Notes: generated by a model from the sequence alone, not told the origin. Positions 16,942-25,981 are shown, numbered from the stretch's first letter. The stretch is 64,000 nt of DNA from JAGPUQ01 sp050179115 (GCA_050179115.1 JBFXFL010000008.1:1-64000), one strand, 5' to 3'. A program made the numbers and translations.

Positions 16942-17712
16942 TCATGAGGGCGTCGTGCCGGCACGCCGCTGCCGGACCGCCTCGAACAGACAGATCCCCG
17001 TGGCGACGGCGACATTCAGGCTCTCGACGCTACCCGCCATGGGAAGCTTTACCAGCAGATCACAGCAGTCGCGGGTCAGACGGCGCAGGCCGGTGTCTTC
17101 CGCACCCATGACCAGCGCCGTGCGGCCGCGCAAATCGGCGTCATACAGCGACGACTCGGCATCGCCACAGGTTCCAACCAGCCAGACGCCCGCTTCCTGC
17201 AAGCCCCGCAGGGTGCGCGCCAGGTTGGTCACCACCACATAGGGCACGCTGGCGGCGGCACCGCTGGCCACCTTCTGTACCGTTGCGGTGATACCCACCG
17301 CACGATCCCGGGGCGCAATCACGGCGGCAACGCCGGCCGCATCGGCGGCGCGCAGACAAGCACCGAGGTTGTGGGGGTCGGTGATTCCGTCGAGCACCAG
17401 GAGCAGCAGTTCGGCGCGATCCTCGATCAAAGCGGCCAGAAAGCTTTCGTCGTGCAGCGCCCCTGCGGTGCAAAACGCCGCCACCCCCTGGTGACGTCCA
17501 TCGGCCAGACGATCCAGCTCATCGCGCTCGGCCCACTGCCATGCCACGCCCTGCTGCTCCGCCAGGTACCGAACTTTTTCCAGCCGCTGATCGCGACGAT
17601 GGCGTTGCAGCCGGATCTCGCGCACCCGACCGGCATCGGTTTTCAACAGCCCCATCACGGCATGGACACCGTAAACCCAATCACACTCAGCACCGCCCGC
17701 CATACCGTCCAC
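16942..17712 (-). CDS. rlmB: 23S rRNA (guanosine(2251)-2'-O)-methyltransferase
   Basis: The 256-residue SpoU-class (SPOUT knot) methyltransferase has an N-terminal substrate-binding domain (VYGVHAVMGLL). Its three knot motifs are DGITDPHNLGACLRAA, LVMGAEDTGLRRL and LPMAGSVESLNVAVATG. It 2'-O-methylates G2251 in the peptidyl-transferase region of 23S rRNA. In many gammaproteobacteria rlmB directly follows rnr; here an SMP-30 gene lies between them. Confidence 0.95.
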   Translation of the reverse strand: MDGMAGGAECDWVYGVHAVMGLLKTDAGRVREIRLQRHRRDQRLEKVRYLAEQQGVAWQWAERDELDRLADGRHQGVAAFCTAGALHDESFLAALIEDRAELLLLVLDGITDPHNLGACLRAADAAGVAAVIAPRDRAVGITATVQKVASGAAASVPYVVVTNLARTLRGLQEAGVWLVGTCGDAESSLYDADLRGRTALVMGAEDTGLRRLTRDCCDLLVKLPMAGSVESLNVAVATGICLFEAVRQRRAGTTPS

Positions 17713-17759
17713 TCACTGCTTGATGCGCCGGGATTCTACCCCGCTTACCGGCGCGGGCT

Positions 17760-18845
17760 TCACACCGGCGCAGGCACCGGCAAGCGCGCGATGAAATCGG
17801 AGCTCAGACTGCCCAGGTACAGATGGCCTTCGTGCTCCAGCACGCTGGTCACCATGCCGATGTCGCCACCATAGGCATCCATGAAGTGGGTGATATTGCC
17901 ATTCATGTCCACGCCCACAAACAAGCCATAAGTGGGCAGATGCAGACCCTCGAAAAAATCCGGAACCGGGGCCAGGAACCGCGGCAGGCGCATCATCAGC
18001 TTCTTCAAAAAGGGCTGCGGCGCCAGTGCTTCCAGGTGTGGGTAGCGGGGGAACGCCAGTGCCACCCAGTAGGTGTCCTTGCCGTTGAAGGTGATGTTGT
18101 CCGGCCCGCCGGGGAGATTGCTCACGAAGGTGTCGCGCTGTCCCGCCTTCGGTCCCTTGAGCCACAGCCGGGTAACGCAAAAACCGAGGGTTTCGTTAAC
18201 CAGCACATAGTCGTCGTTCGGTCCCATCGCAACGCCATTGGCAAGGCGCAGGTTGTCGAGGGCAACGTGGCTGCTCCGGGTGGCCGGGTCGTAGCACACC
18301 AGCACCCCGGTAGGGTTGTCTTCCATGAGCGCGTAGCCGGCCTGGGCCATGTTGAATTTGGTGGAGATATCGCTGAAGTAGATCTTGCCGTCCGCGGCGA
18401 TGGCGAGGTCGTCGGCGACATTGTATTTGCGGCCGTCCACCGCGCTGCTCAGCACCGATACCTCGCCCGCGGGGGTAACACAGACGAGACCCTGCTCGGC
18501 GTCGCAGGTGATCAGGTTGCCTGCGGCATCGAATTTCAACCCGAGCGGATGACCGCCGGTGTTGGCGAGCACCTCGGGGTTGTCCTCCCCGTCGATTTTC
18601 ATGCGCACGAGATCGCCGTTGGTCAGTCCTGTATAGAGGTAACCATCCTTGATCGCGGTTGCCTCGGGCCCGGCGAGTTTGCCGCGCCAGAGCTTTTCGG
18701 CGCTCGCCAGGGAGTTCTTGCGCTCGAAGCGGCCCTCATAGGGTGGAGCCTTGGGCGGGTTCCAGCCCTGGGGATCAATGGGTATCGGCCAGTACAACAG
18801 GTAGGCAACAAACAGGATGATGGCAATGACGATCAATATTCCCAC
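17760..18845 (-). CDS. SMP-30/strictosidine synthase-like beta-propeller, membrane-anchored
   Basis: The 361-residue protein opens with one membrane segment (about residues 2-17), then PIDPQGWNPP and a six-bladed propeller rich in repeated G-x-Y/L-Y-x-D strands: DGYLYTGLTNGDLVRM, GHPLGLKFDAAGNL, ADGKIYFSDIS, LRLANGVAMGPND, GHLYLGSLSSDF. The architecture matches strictosidine synthase-like/SMP-30 hydrolases facing the periplasm; lactonase activity is possible but the substrate is unknown. The GTG at 18845 has GGAGAA 6 bases upstream; the much longer open frame upstream overlaps rnr and is not similar. It has its own promoter and splits the usual rnr-rlmB pair. Confidence 0.8.
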   Translation of the reverse strand: MGILIVIAIILFVAYLLYWPIPIDPQGWNPPKAPPYEGRFERKNSLASAEKLWRGKLAGPEATAIKDGYLYTGLTNGDLVRMKIDGEDNPEVLANTGGHPLGLKFDAAGNLITCDAEQGLVCVTPAGEVSVLSSAVDGRKYNVADDLAIAADGKIYFSDISTKFNMAQAGYALMEDNPTGVLVCYDPATRSSHVALDNLRLANGVAMGPNDDYVLVNETLGFCVTRLWLKGPKAGQRDTFVSNLPGGPDNITFNGKDTYWVALAFPRYPHLEALAPQPFLKKLMMRLPRFLAPVPDFFEGLHLPTYGLFVGVDMNGNITHFMDAYGGDIGMVTSVLEHEGHLYLGSLSSDFIARLPVPAPV

Positions 18846-18882
18846 AGTAGTTCTCCACGGCTGCTTTATTGTTATTCGGTCT

Positions 18883-18899
18883 GCACGGCGGTGCCGTGC
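18883..18899. repeat. 7-bp perfect hairpin in the leader of the SMP-30 gene
   Basis: GCACGGC, loop GGT, GCCGTGC. It lies between the predicted transcription start and the GTG of the membrane-anchored SMP-30 gene, and is also downstream of rnr. It may be an rnr end signal or a leader hairpin. Confidence 0.35.
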
Positions 18900-18912
18900 G
18901 ACCGGCCGGTCG

Positions 18913-18940
18913 ACTATACGCCGCACACCTTGTGGATCAA
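18913..18940 (-). promoter_or_regulatory. sigma70-type promoter of the SMP-30 gene
   Basis: On the minus strand, TTGATC (18935-18940), a 16-base spacer and TATAGT (18913-18918). The predicted start is near 18906, giving a leader of about 60 bases. Confidence 0.6.
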
Positions 18941-18996
18941 ACACCTTGTCCCGACGCCAGCCACCCAGCGCCATGGATCCCCGTGATACATGCGGA

Positions 18997-21450
18997 TCAG
19001 CGCCGACGCCGTCCGGGTCGCCGCGCGCCCGCGGCCGGCGTGTCATCGGGCGGCTTCGTGTCACCGCGTCCGCCGCGCGCCGGCTTCGCGGCTGCCGCCG
19101 CCGGTTGCCTGGACTTTCCCTTGCGCCCGCCTTTGCGACGCTGCTCCTCCGTGTGCTGAGCCGCGAGTTTGCGCGCCGTCGGGGATACTTCCGGCTCCCG
19201 CCCCGGGCGGCGCCCGACGCCATCGACCAGATCGAAATCGACCTTGCGTTCGTCCAGATTTACCCGCGCTACCCGGACCCGCAGCCGGTCGCCCAGCCGG
19301 AACACCCGCCGGGTACGCTCACCGACCAGGCGGTGGTGCGCAGGCTCGTGGTGGTAGTAATCCTTGGGCAGGCCGGTGATATGGATCAGCCCCTCGACAT
19401 AGAGCTCTTCCAGCTCCACAAACAGGCCGAAGCTGGTGACGCCCACCACCACACCGGCAAATTCATCGGCGACGTGTTCGAGCAGGTACTCGCACTTGAG
19501 CCAATGCACCACACTGCGCGTCGCGTCGTCGGCGCGGCGCTCGGTCATCGAGCATTGTGCGCCCGCCTCGTCCATGGCTGCCGCATCGTAGGGATAGCCT
19601 TGCGGCAATGGCACCTTGGGTGCGTCCGCATGCCGGCGCAGTTGCTTGTTGCGGCCCTTGCTCCACAGCAGCGCGCGGATCGCGCGGTGCACCAGGAGAT
19701 CGGGATAACGGCGAATCGGCGAGGTGAAATGGGTGTAGGCGGGATAATGCAAACCGAAATGCCCGATGTTTTCCGGCTGATAGCGCGCCTGCCGCATTGA
19801 GCGCAGCATCACCGACTGGATGATCGAGGCATCGGGGCGGCCCGCGACCTTCTTGAGCACCGCCTGAAAATCGTCCGGCGTGGGCTCATCGCCACCCGGC
19901 AGACCCAGGCCCAGCTCGCCGAGAAACTCCCGCAGATTGGCGAGCTTCTCCGCCTGGGGTCCATCGTGGACCCGATACAGCACCGGCAGCTTGCTCTTCT
20001 CCAGGAGCTGCGCCGTGCACACATTGGCGCACAGCATGCATTCCTCGATCAGGCGGTGCGCTTCGGTGCGTTCGGCCGGCACGATGCGTTCGATCTTGCG
20101 CTCCGCATCGAACAGAATGCGGGTCTCGCCGGATTCGAAGTCGATGGCCCCGCGGCGCTCGCGCGCCTCGCGCAGGGCCTGATAGAGGCGATGCAGTTCG
20201 TCAATGCGGGGCAGAATGGCGTGGAACTGGCTGCACACGCCGCTCTCGGGATCGTCCTTCTGGGCGATCATGGCGGCTACCTGGGTGTAGGTCAGCCGCG
20301 CTCGGGAATGCATTACGGCTTCGTAAAACTCGAAGCGCTTGACCACGCCTTTCCGGTCGATGCGCATCTCGCACACCATGCACAGGCGATCCACCTCCGG
20401 ATTCAGCGAGCACAGTCCGTTGGAAAGCTGCTCCGGCAGCATCGGCACCACATGCCCGGGGAAATAGACCGAATTGCCGCGCTGGTAGGCTTCGCGATCC
20501 AGCGCCGATCCCGCCGGCACATAGTGGGCGACGTCGGCGATCGCCACCAGCAGGCGCCAGCCGCCGAACCTGAGGCGCTCGCAATAGACGGCATCGTCGA
20601 AGTCCCGGGCGTCCTCGCCATCGATGGTGACCAGCGCCAGCTCGCGCAGATCGACCCGCCCCCGCAAATCGGCGCGTTCCACCCGCTCCGGCAACTTGCC
20701 GACCTGGGCGGCGACCGCCTCCGGCCAGGCCTGGGGCAAACCGAAGTTGTGGATCGCCACTTCGATTTCCATGCCCGGCGCCAGATGATCGCCGAGCACC
20801 CGTGAAATGCGGCCCGCGGGCTGACCCTCGCGGGACGGCTGCCGGGTAATTTCCACCAGCACCATCTGACCGGCCCGGGCACCGCCGGTGCCGCCCGGCG
20901 TGATCAACACGTCCTGACTGATCCCGGGATTGTCCGGCCGCACGAAATGGATGCCGCCCTCGGTGAAATAACGCCCCACCAGTTCCCGTGTGCCGTGTTC
21001 CAGCACCTCCACGATGGAACCTTCGGGACGACCGCGACGGTCGAAGCCCGAAATCCGCACCAGCACCTGATCGCCCGCCAGCACCCGCCGCATCTGGCGG
21101 CTGGACAGAAAGATATCCGCCTGACCGCCGCCAGCCACCACGAAACCATAGCCCTCGGGGTGACCCGTGACGCGGCCCTTGATCAGGTTCATCTTGTCCA
21201 GCGCGCCATAGCCGCCGGAGCGGTTCTCGACGATCTGCCCATCGCGAACCATGGCACCCAGACGGCGGCGCAGTGCCTCGATCTGCTCGTCGTCCCTGAG
21301 GCCGAGTTCGCGGCTCAACTCAGCCTGGTTGAGCGGCCCCACACTGTCCGCCAAGAGCTGCAGGATGTATTCGCGGCTGGGAATGGGCTTTTCGTAGCGC
21401 GCCGCTTCCCGCTCCGCCTGAGGGTCATTCTTGAGGTGTTTGTTCCGCAT
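18997..21450 (-). CDS. rnr: Ribonuclease R
   Basis: This 817-residue 3'-5' exoribonuclease can degrade structured RNA. Domains in order: a winged-helix start (SREYILQLLADSVGPLNQAELSR), two cold-shock domains (GHPEGYGFVV), the RNB catalytic domain with clustered aspartates (TIDGEDARDFDDAVY) and HFTSPIRRYPDLLVHRA, and an S1 domain (FAGVVVGVTSFGLFVELEELYVEGL). A lysine/arginine-rich tail ends it. The ATG at 21450 starts MRNKHLKNDPQ. RNase R helps in rRNA quality control and stress decay. Confidence 0.96.
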   Translation of the reverse strand: MRNKHLKNDPQAEREAARYEKPIPSREYILQLLADSVGPLNQAELSRELGLRDDEQIEALRRRLGAMVRDGQIVENRSGGYGALDKMNLIKGRVTGHPEGYGFVVAGGGQADIFLSSRQMRRVLAGDQVLVRISGFDRRGRPEGSIVEVLEHGTRELVGRYFTEGGIHFVRPDNPGISQDVLITPGGTGGARAGQMVLVEITRQPSREGQPAGRISRVLGDHLAPGMEIEVAIHNFGLPQAWPEAVAAQVGKLPERVERADLRGRVDLRELALVTIDGEDARDFDDAVYCERLRFGGWRLLVAIADVAHYVPAGSALDREAYQRGNSVYFPGHVVPMLPEQLSNGLCSLNPEVDRLCMVCEMRIDRKGVVKRFEFYEAVMHSRARLTYTQVAAMIAQKDDPESGVCSQFHAILPRIDELHRLYQALREARERRGAIDFESGETRILFDAERKIERIVPAERTEAHRLIEECMLCANVCTAQLLEKSKLPVLYRVHDGPQAEKLANLREFLGELGLGLPGGDEPTPDDFQAVLKKVAGRPDASIIQSVMLRSMRQARYQPENIGHFGLHYPAYTHFTSPIRRYPDLLVHRAIRALLWSKGRNKQLRRHADAPKVPLPQGYPYDAAAMDEAGAQCSMTERRADDATRSVVHWLKCEYLLEHVADEFAGVVVGVTSFGLFVELEELYVEGLIHITGLPKDYYHHEPAHHRLVGERTRRVFRLGDRLRVRVARVNLDERKVDFDLVDGVGRRPGREPEVSPTARKLAAQHTEEQRRKGGRKGKSRQPAAAAAKPARGGRGDTKPPDDTPAAGARRPGRRRR

Positions 21451-21536
21451 AGGTCAGATCATGGCTCATTGATTCGGCGCAGACACCCGCGCCGGAAGGT
21501 TCCGGTCACCGGCCTGCTCCACGGCAGTATGACGGA

Positions 21537-21565
21537 TTGACAAGGTTGAGGGCGATACGTAGAGT
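21537..21565 (+). promoter_or_regulatory. sigma70 promoter of tRNA-Leu(CAG)
   Basis: TTGACA (21537-21542), a 17-base spacer and TAGAGT (21560-21565). The start is near 21572, about 34 bases before the tRNA. A GC-rich stretch follows the -10, as at stable-RNA promoters under stringent control. Confidence 0.7.
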
Positions 21566-21605
21566 GCTGCTCCCGCGCCGGCGTCCAACATTGGACTCGG
21601 TTCGC

Positions 21606-21692
21606 GCCCAGGTGGTGAAATTGGTAGACACGCTAGCTTCAGGTGCTAGTGGCCTTACGGTCGTGGAGGTTCAAGTCCTCTCCTGGGCACCA
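21606..21692 (+). tRNA. tRNA-Leu (anticodon CAG)
   Basis: An 87-base class II tRNA. The acceptor GCCCAGG/CCTGGGC is fully paired. The anticodon stem CTAGC/GCTAG encloses TTCAGGT (anticodon CAG, reading CUG). The long variable arm is TGGCCTTACGGTCG, the T-arm is GGAGGTTCAAGTCCTC, and CCA is encoded. Confidence 0.96.
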
Positions 21693-21806
21693 TCGCAATC
21701 CCCTCCCGGCAATCTCCACAGTCTGACATCGGCGCGCCAAGCGTCAACGAAAACAGCTTCGTTGATATCGCTCAGATAACGAGGTTTTCACCCGTGGCAC
21801 GTGCAT

Positions 21807-21836
21807 TAGGCAATGCCTAGACTTGCCGACTATACT
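21807..21836 (+). promoter_or_regulatory. Candidate promoter and operator of the first BVMO gene
   Basis: A perfect 13-bp dyad TAGGCA-A-TGCCTA (21807-21819) lies where a -35 element would be, followed by CTATACT (21830-21836) as -10. There is no good -35 hexamer. The layout suggests a regulator-dependent promoter, or one read by sigmaS, which tolerates a poor -35. The leader would be about 125 bases. Confidence 0.45.
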
Positions 21837-21970
21837 TGAAACCAGCATTCATTCGCGCGTCTCCGTACGAAACCTGCGCGTCTTCCCCCGCAGCGATTCA
21901 CGGTTGGCCCGATACTCGACTTTCAACAATCATCAGCGATCCACAACCACTACCCATCGAGGTTATTACC

Positions 21971-23758
21971 ATGGCAGAAGCCAAAGCAGTGAGCAAAATA
22001 GCCAAGGGCGAGAATGTCGCCCGCCTGAGCGCCTTCGACCCCAACTACAAGAGTGACAAGCCGCAGTCGTACTACGACGAAATCAAGCGGAAGTTCGCCG
22101 AGGAGCGCGATCTGCGGCTGAATTACCGGCCCGAGGGCACCGCCCAGTACACCTCCGACCTGGACGGTGACCTGGCGCATTTCGGCGACGATCCGTACGG
22201 CGGCAACTTCACGCCGCGCGAAGCACTCAACGACACCGTCGAGGTGCTGTTCACCGGCGGCGGCTTTTCCGCGCTGCTGTCCATCGCCCGCCTGCGCGAA
22301 TACGGTGTCAAGAGCATCCGCATCGTCGAGCGCGGAGCCGATGTCGGCGGCACCTGGTACTGGAACCGCTACCCGGGCGCCGCCTGTGACGTGCCCTCGT
22401 ACGACTATCTGCCGTTGCTTGAAGAGCTGGATTACGTACCCAGCCGCCGCTATGCGCGGGCCCCCGAGATCTACGAACACTGCCGACGCATCGCCAAGCA
22501 TTACGATATCTACGACCTCGCGGTGTTCCAGACCACCGTCACCTCCACGGTGTGGAACGAAGAGGAAAAAATGTGGCATGTGAAGACCGATCGCGGTGAC
22601 CACATGCGGGCGCGTTTCGTGGTCTGCGCCAATGGGCCCATGGCCAAGCCCAAGCTGTCGAAAATCAAAGGTATCCCGAGTTTCAAGGGAAAGTCCTTCC
22701 ATAGCTCGCGCTGGGATTACGACTACACCGGCGAAAATCTGGAAAAGCTGAAAGGCAAGCGGGTCGCCATCATCGGCACTGGCGCCACCGCGGTGCAGGT
22801 GATCCCCGAAGTCGCCAAGACCGCCAAGGAACTCTATGTGTTCCAGCGCACGCCCTCATGCATCGACATCCGCAACGACTGGGCCACCGATCCCAACTGG
22901 GCGCGCAAACTGAAACCGGGCTGGCAGGCCGCGCGCCGCCAACGTGCCATCGAAGGCTCCGATCCGCATGCACCCAAAACCGCGGTGCGCGCCGAGATCC
23001 CGCCCGAGGAGAAAGTCCGCCGTCAGGAAAACGCCAATATCGACTACGTCATGTGGCTGCACAGCCGCATCGATGAAATCGTCGAGGACAAGGAGACGGC
23101 GGAATCCCTCAAGCCCTGGTACATGTTCATGTGCAAGCGGCCCACCTTCCACGACGAGTTCCTGCCCACGTTCAACCAGCCCAATGTGCATCTGGTGGAC
23201 ACCCGTGGCAAGGGCGTCACCGAGATCACCGAATTGGGCCCGGTCGCCAACGGAAAGCAGTACGAGGTGGACCTGATCGTCTATGCCACCGGCTTCGAGG
23301 TGCAGAAAACCGGCATCTACAACCAGATCATCGGTCGCAACGGCCTCGAGCTGAACGAAAAATACAAGGACGGTATCCGCACCCTGCTGGGCATTCACTC
23401 CCACGGCTACCCCAACCTGTTCATCATGGCCGGGTACCAGGCGTCGTTTCAGTTCAACATCACCGACGTGCTCCAGGTGCAGGGCGACCATATCGCCGCC
23501 TGCATCAAGTACACCCGGGAACACGGCTACAGCACCATCGATATCACCCCCGAAATCGAGGAGTGGTGGGTACAGGAAGTGATCAACTATCGCGGCAAGA
23601 CCGACCGCAACAAGGAGTGCACGCCGGGCTATTACAATTTCGAGGGCGAATTCAACCGGCGCCAGGACGGTACCTATAACGGCGGCTTCAAACGCTATAT
23701 CGAGAAGGCCAAGGAAGTGCAGGGCGATATGGAGAAGGACTTCCTGTTCGAGAAATAA
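21971..23758 (+). CDS. Baeyer-Villiger-type flavin monooxygenase (first copy)
   Basis: The 595-residue class B flavoprotein monooxygenase should use FAD and NADPH plus O2 to insert oxygen next to a ketone, giving an ester or lactone. It has an FAD-binding Rossmann start EVLFTGGGFSALLSIARL (GxGxxA variant, about residue 95) and GGTWYWNRYPGAACD. The BVMO fingerprint FKGKSFHSSRWD is followed by the NADP-binding VAIIGTGATAVQ and YATGFEV. An N-terminal extension of about 90 residues precedes the FAD domain. The substrate could be a cyclic, aromatic or steroid ketone; none can be named. The ATG at 21971 opens the conserved part. A terminator follows. Confidence 0.88.
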   Translation: MAEAKAVSKIAKGENVARLSAFDPNYKSDKPQSYYDEIKRKFAEERDLRLNYRPEGTAQYTSDLDGDLAHFGDDPYGGNFTPREALNDTVEVLFTGGGFSALLSIARLREYGVKSIRIVERGADVGGTWYWNRYPGAACDVPSYDYLPLLEELDYVPSRRYARAPEIYEHCRRIAKHYDIYDLAVFQTTVTSTVWNEEEKMWHVKTDRGDHMRARFVVCANGPMAKPKLSKIKGIPSFKGKSFHSSRWDYDYTGENLEKLKGKRVAIIGTGATAVQVIPEVAKTAKELYVFQRTPSCIDIRNDWATDPNWARKLKPGWQAARRQRAIEGSDPHAPKTAVRAEIPPEEKVRRQENANIDYVMWLHSRIDEIVEDKETAESLKPWYMFMCKRPTFHDEFLPTFNQPNVHLVDTRGKGVTEITELGPVANGKQYEVDLIVYATGFEVQKTGIYNQIIGRNGLELNEKYKDGIRTLLGIHSHGYPNLFIMAGYQASFQFNITDVLQVQGDHIAACIKYTREHGYSTIDITPEIEEWWVQEVINYRGKTDRNKECTPGYYNFEGEFNRRQDGTYNGGFKRYIEKAKEVQGDMEKDFLFEK

Positions 23759-23788
23759 GCGCTTCGCACCGAACGGCAAACCCAAACG

Positions 23789-23826
23789 AGGCCCCGCAGC
23801 GTAAGGCGCCGCGGGGCCTTGCCTTT
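23789..23826 (+). terminator. Intrinsic terminator after the first BVMO gene
   Basis: AGGCCCCGC (23789-23797) pairs with GCGGGGCCT (23811-23819) around a 13-base loop, followed by a T-containing tail TTGCCTTT. It lies 30 bases after the stop. Confidence 0.7.
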
Positions 23827-23926
23827 CGTGCCGAAGACTTGGTCGTAAAATTGCCCGTGGCGGCCTTGCCTCCCGGGCCGACCCGAGCGACCGGTCCGCG
23901 GGTGCGCTGCCGGGCGCCGTTACCCG

Positions 23927-24127
23927 TCAGGGACGGGGCTCGAACACCAGCGTGTCTTCGTTGATGGTGACGTAGTATTTGTGGGCATGCGCCATTCGCC
24001 GTGCAATCGTTAGATACACCACCTTGTCATCCGGGTCGCAGGCGTTGCGAAACTCTTCCCGGGTGATGGTCCAGGATTTCCCTTCACCGAGCGCGTTCAG
24101 GGTGCGCTGCAAGTCGGCAGTCGACAT
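23927..24127 (-). CDS. Small protein of unknown function between two BVMO genes
   Basis: The 66-residue protein starts MSTADLQRTLNALGEG and ends YVTINEDTLVFEPRP. I do not recognise a family. It is soluble, has no signal peptide or cysteine pair (one Cys, in NACDPDD), and looks like a small mixed alpha/beta fold. GGGAGG sits 6 bases before the ATG and codon use matches the neighbours, which supports a real gene. It is divergent from the second BVMO and convergent with the first. A TTGACA at 24252-24257 on the same strand could be its -35. A role linked to the oxygenases is only suggested by position. Confidence 0.6.
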   Translation of the reverse strand: MSTADLQRTLNALGEGKSWTITREEFRNACDPDDKVVYLTIARRMAHAHKYYVTINEDTLVFEPRP

Positions 24128-24335
24128 GTTGTCCTCCCGCTATATGGATTATTTTGGGACTTGGACGCTTGCGTGGTGCCCCCGGGAGCGCCAGGCAACA
24201 CCTGCGCGCGAGCGACCGATGGCCCCGAAACTAGTTCAGTCCCACGGCGGGTGTCAAGAGACCGCGGTAAGTGGCGTTCGCGCAACATCTACCACTCGCG
24301 CCGGGAAACCACCTGCTCCGAGGGATGGTAAACTC

Positions 24336-24385
24336 ACCGGTCATATAACTTTGCAATGCGGTACGACAAGCGGACCGGTTATAGT
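24336..24385 (+). promoter_or_regulatory. Candidate control region of the second BVMO gene
   Basis: The 309-base gap 24128-24436 holds two copies of the palindrome ACCGGT (24336-24341 and 24374-24379), 38 bases apart. The second directly abuts a TATAGT -10 (24380-24385). No convincing -35 is present. The repeats could be regulator sites. Nothing else gene-like is seen in the gap. Confidence 0.35.
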
Positions 24386-24436
24386 CCAAAATGTCCCCGT
24401 CACTCTTTTACTACCACTCTTGCCAAGAGGCCCTCT

Positions 24437-25981
24437 ATGACCGAAGCAGCGTTGAGCCATGTGTTTGATTACCCCCCGCAAAGAACCAGGCGGGAGGTTG
24501 ACTTCGAGACCGTCATCATCGGCGCCGGACTGTCGGGTATCGGTGCCGCCATTCGCCTGATCCGGGAAGGACTGGGGGATTTCATCATCCTCGAGAAAGG
24601 CATCGACGCCGGCGGTACCTGGCAGGACAACACCTACCCCGGTCTGACCGTCGACATCCCCTCACTGAGTTATTCGTTTTCCTTCGAGCAGAACCCCTTC
24701 TGGTCAAGCCTGTACGCGCCCGGCCCGGAAATGAAAGCCTATGTGGATCACTGCGTGACCAAATACGGTGTGCGCCCCCACATGCGCTACAACATGGAAG
24801 TGGCCGACGCCACCTACGACGAGCAGCGCAATGTCTGGGTAACCCGCACCAAGTCCGGCGAGACTTTCACCTCGCGTTACCTGGTGAGCGCAACCGGCTT
24901 CCTGACCATTCCGAAACTGCCCGTCATCGAGGGCATCGAGAAATTCAAGGGCAAGGTCATGCACACCGGTCGCTGGGATCACTCCTACGATCTCACCGGC
25001 AAGCGCGTGGGTTTCATCGGCACGGGCGCCACCGGCATTCAGGCCGTACCCGAGATCGCCGACAAGGTGAAATCCATCGACGTGTATCAGCGCACGGCGA
25101 TCTGGCTGTTGCCGAAAAAGGAAATACCCTTCAGCCCGCGCTGGCAGGCGGCGTTCGCGAAGGTGCCCGGCCTGCAACGGCTGGCGCGGCTCATGGTCAT
25201 CTTCTTTACCGACATCATCATGATCAACCTGCTGGTGTTCAACAAGTACTTCGGCTTTGTCGGCAAGAAGCTGGAGCGCATCTGCATCAATCACATCCGC
25301 AACCAGGTCAAGGATCCCGCGACCCAGGAAGCCCTGATTCCCACTTACGATTTCGGCTGCAAGCGCCCGAGTTTCACCAGCAAGTTTTATCCGGTGTTCA
25401 ACCGCGAGAACGCCTCCCTGGTCACCAACCCGATCGACCACATCACCGAAAACGCCATTGTCACCAAGGACGGCACGGTGCGCGAGATCGATACCCTGAT
25501 CTGCGCGACCGGCTTCGAGGTGTTCCAGAAAGGCAGCGTGCCCACTTACAAGCTGGTGGGCAAGAACGGTCTCGACATCAGCGATTTCTGGGAAGAAAAC
25601 CGCTATCAGGCATTTGAAGGTTCAACGGTGCCGAATTTCCCCAACTTCTTCCTGATGTTTGGTCCTTACAGCGTCTGCACCGCCTCCTGGTTTGGCATGA
25701 TCGACACCCAGTCCAAGCACTTGGTGCGCTGCCTGAAAGCGGCCAAGAAACGCCACGCGAACTACATCGAGATCAAGAAATCGGCCAATGACGCCAATTT
25801 CCAGAAAGTTCAGTCGCGCACCAAACTAACCATCTTCAAGGCCGGCAACTGCGCGACCTCGAACAGTTATTATTTCGACCGCCACGGCGACAGCCCGACC
25901 ATTCGCCCGACCCTGGGCTTCGTGCACTGGCTCACCAGCCGGTTCTTCAGCATGAACAACTATATTTTCGATTCGAAATAG
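24437..25981 (+). CDS. Baeyer-Villiger-type flavin monooxygenase (second copy)
   Basis: The 514-residue FAD/NADPH monooxygenase differs from the first copy by lacking the long N-terminal extension. Features are FETVIIGAGLSGIGAAIRL (canonical GxGxxG, about residue 25), GGTWQDNTYPGLTVDIPS, the fingerprint FKGKVMHTGRWD, VGFIGTGATGIQ, and CATGFEVF. A hydrophobic stretch near the middle (LMVIFFTDIIMINLLVF) may touch the membrane or line a lipophilic substrate tunnel. The ATG at 24437 is preceded by AAGAGG. The two copies are clearly diverged, so this is not a recent duplication. Confidence 0.88.
   Translation: MTEAALSHVFDYPPQRTRREVDFETVIIGAGLSGIGAAIRLIREGLGDFIILEKGIDAGGTWQDNTYPGLTVDIPSLSYSFSFEQNPFWSSLYAPGPEMKAYVDHCVTKYGVRPHMRYNMEVADATYDEQRNVWVTRTKSGETFTSRYLVSATGFLTIPKLPVIEGIEKFKGKVMHTGRWDHSYDLTGKRVGFIGTGATGIQAVPEIADKVKSIDVYQRTAIWLLPKKEIPFSPRWQAAFAKVPGLQRLARLMVIFFTDIIMINLLVFNKYFGFVGKKLERICINHIRNQVKDPATQEALIPTYDFGCKRPSFTSKFYPVFNRENASLVTNPIDHITENAIVTKDGTVREIDTLICATGFEVFQKGSVPTYKLVGKNGLDISDFWEENRYQAFEGSTVPNFPNFFLMFGPYSVCTASWFGMIDTQSKHLVRCLKAAKKRHANYIEIKKSANDANFQKVQSRTKLTIFKAGNCATSNSYYFDRHGDSPTIRPTLGFVHWLTSRFFSMNNYIFDSK

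Noticed and set aside
19966..20805. A 279-codon plus-strand frame within rnr.
   Set aside because: Antisense to the RNB domain of RNase R; no independent evidence of coding.
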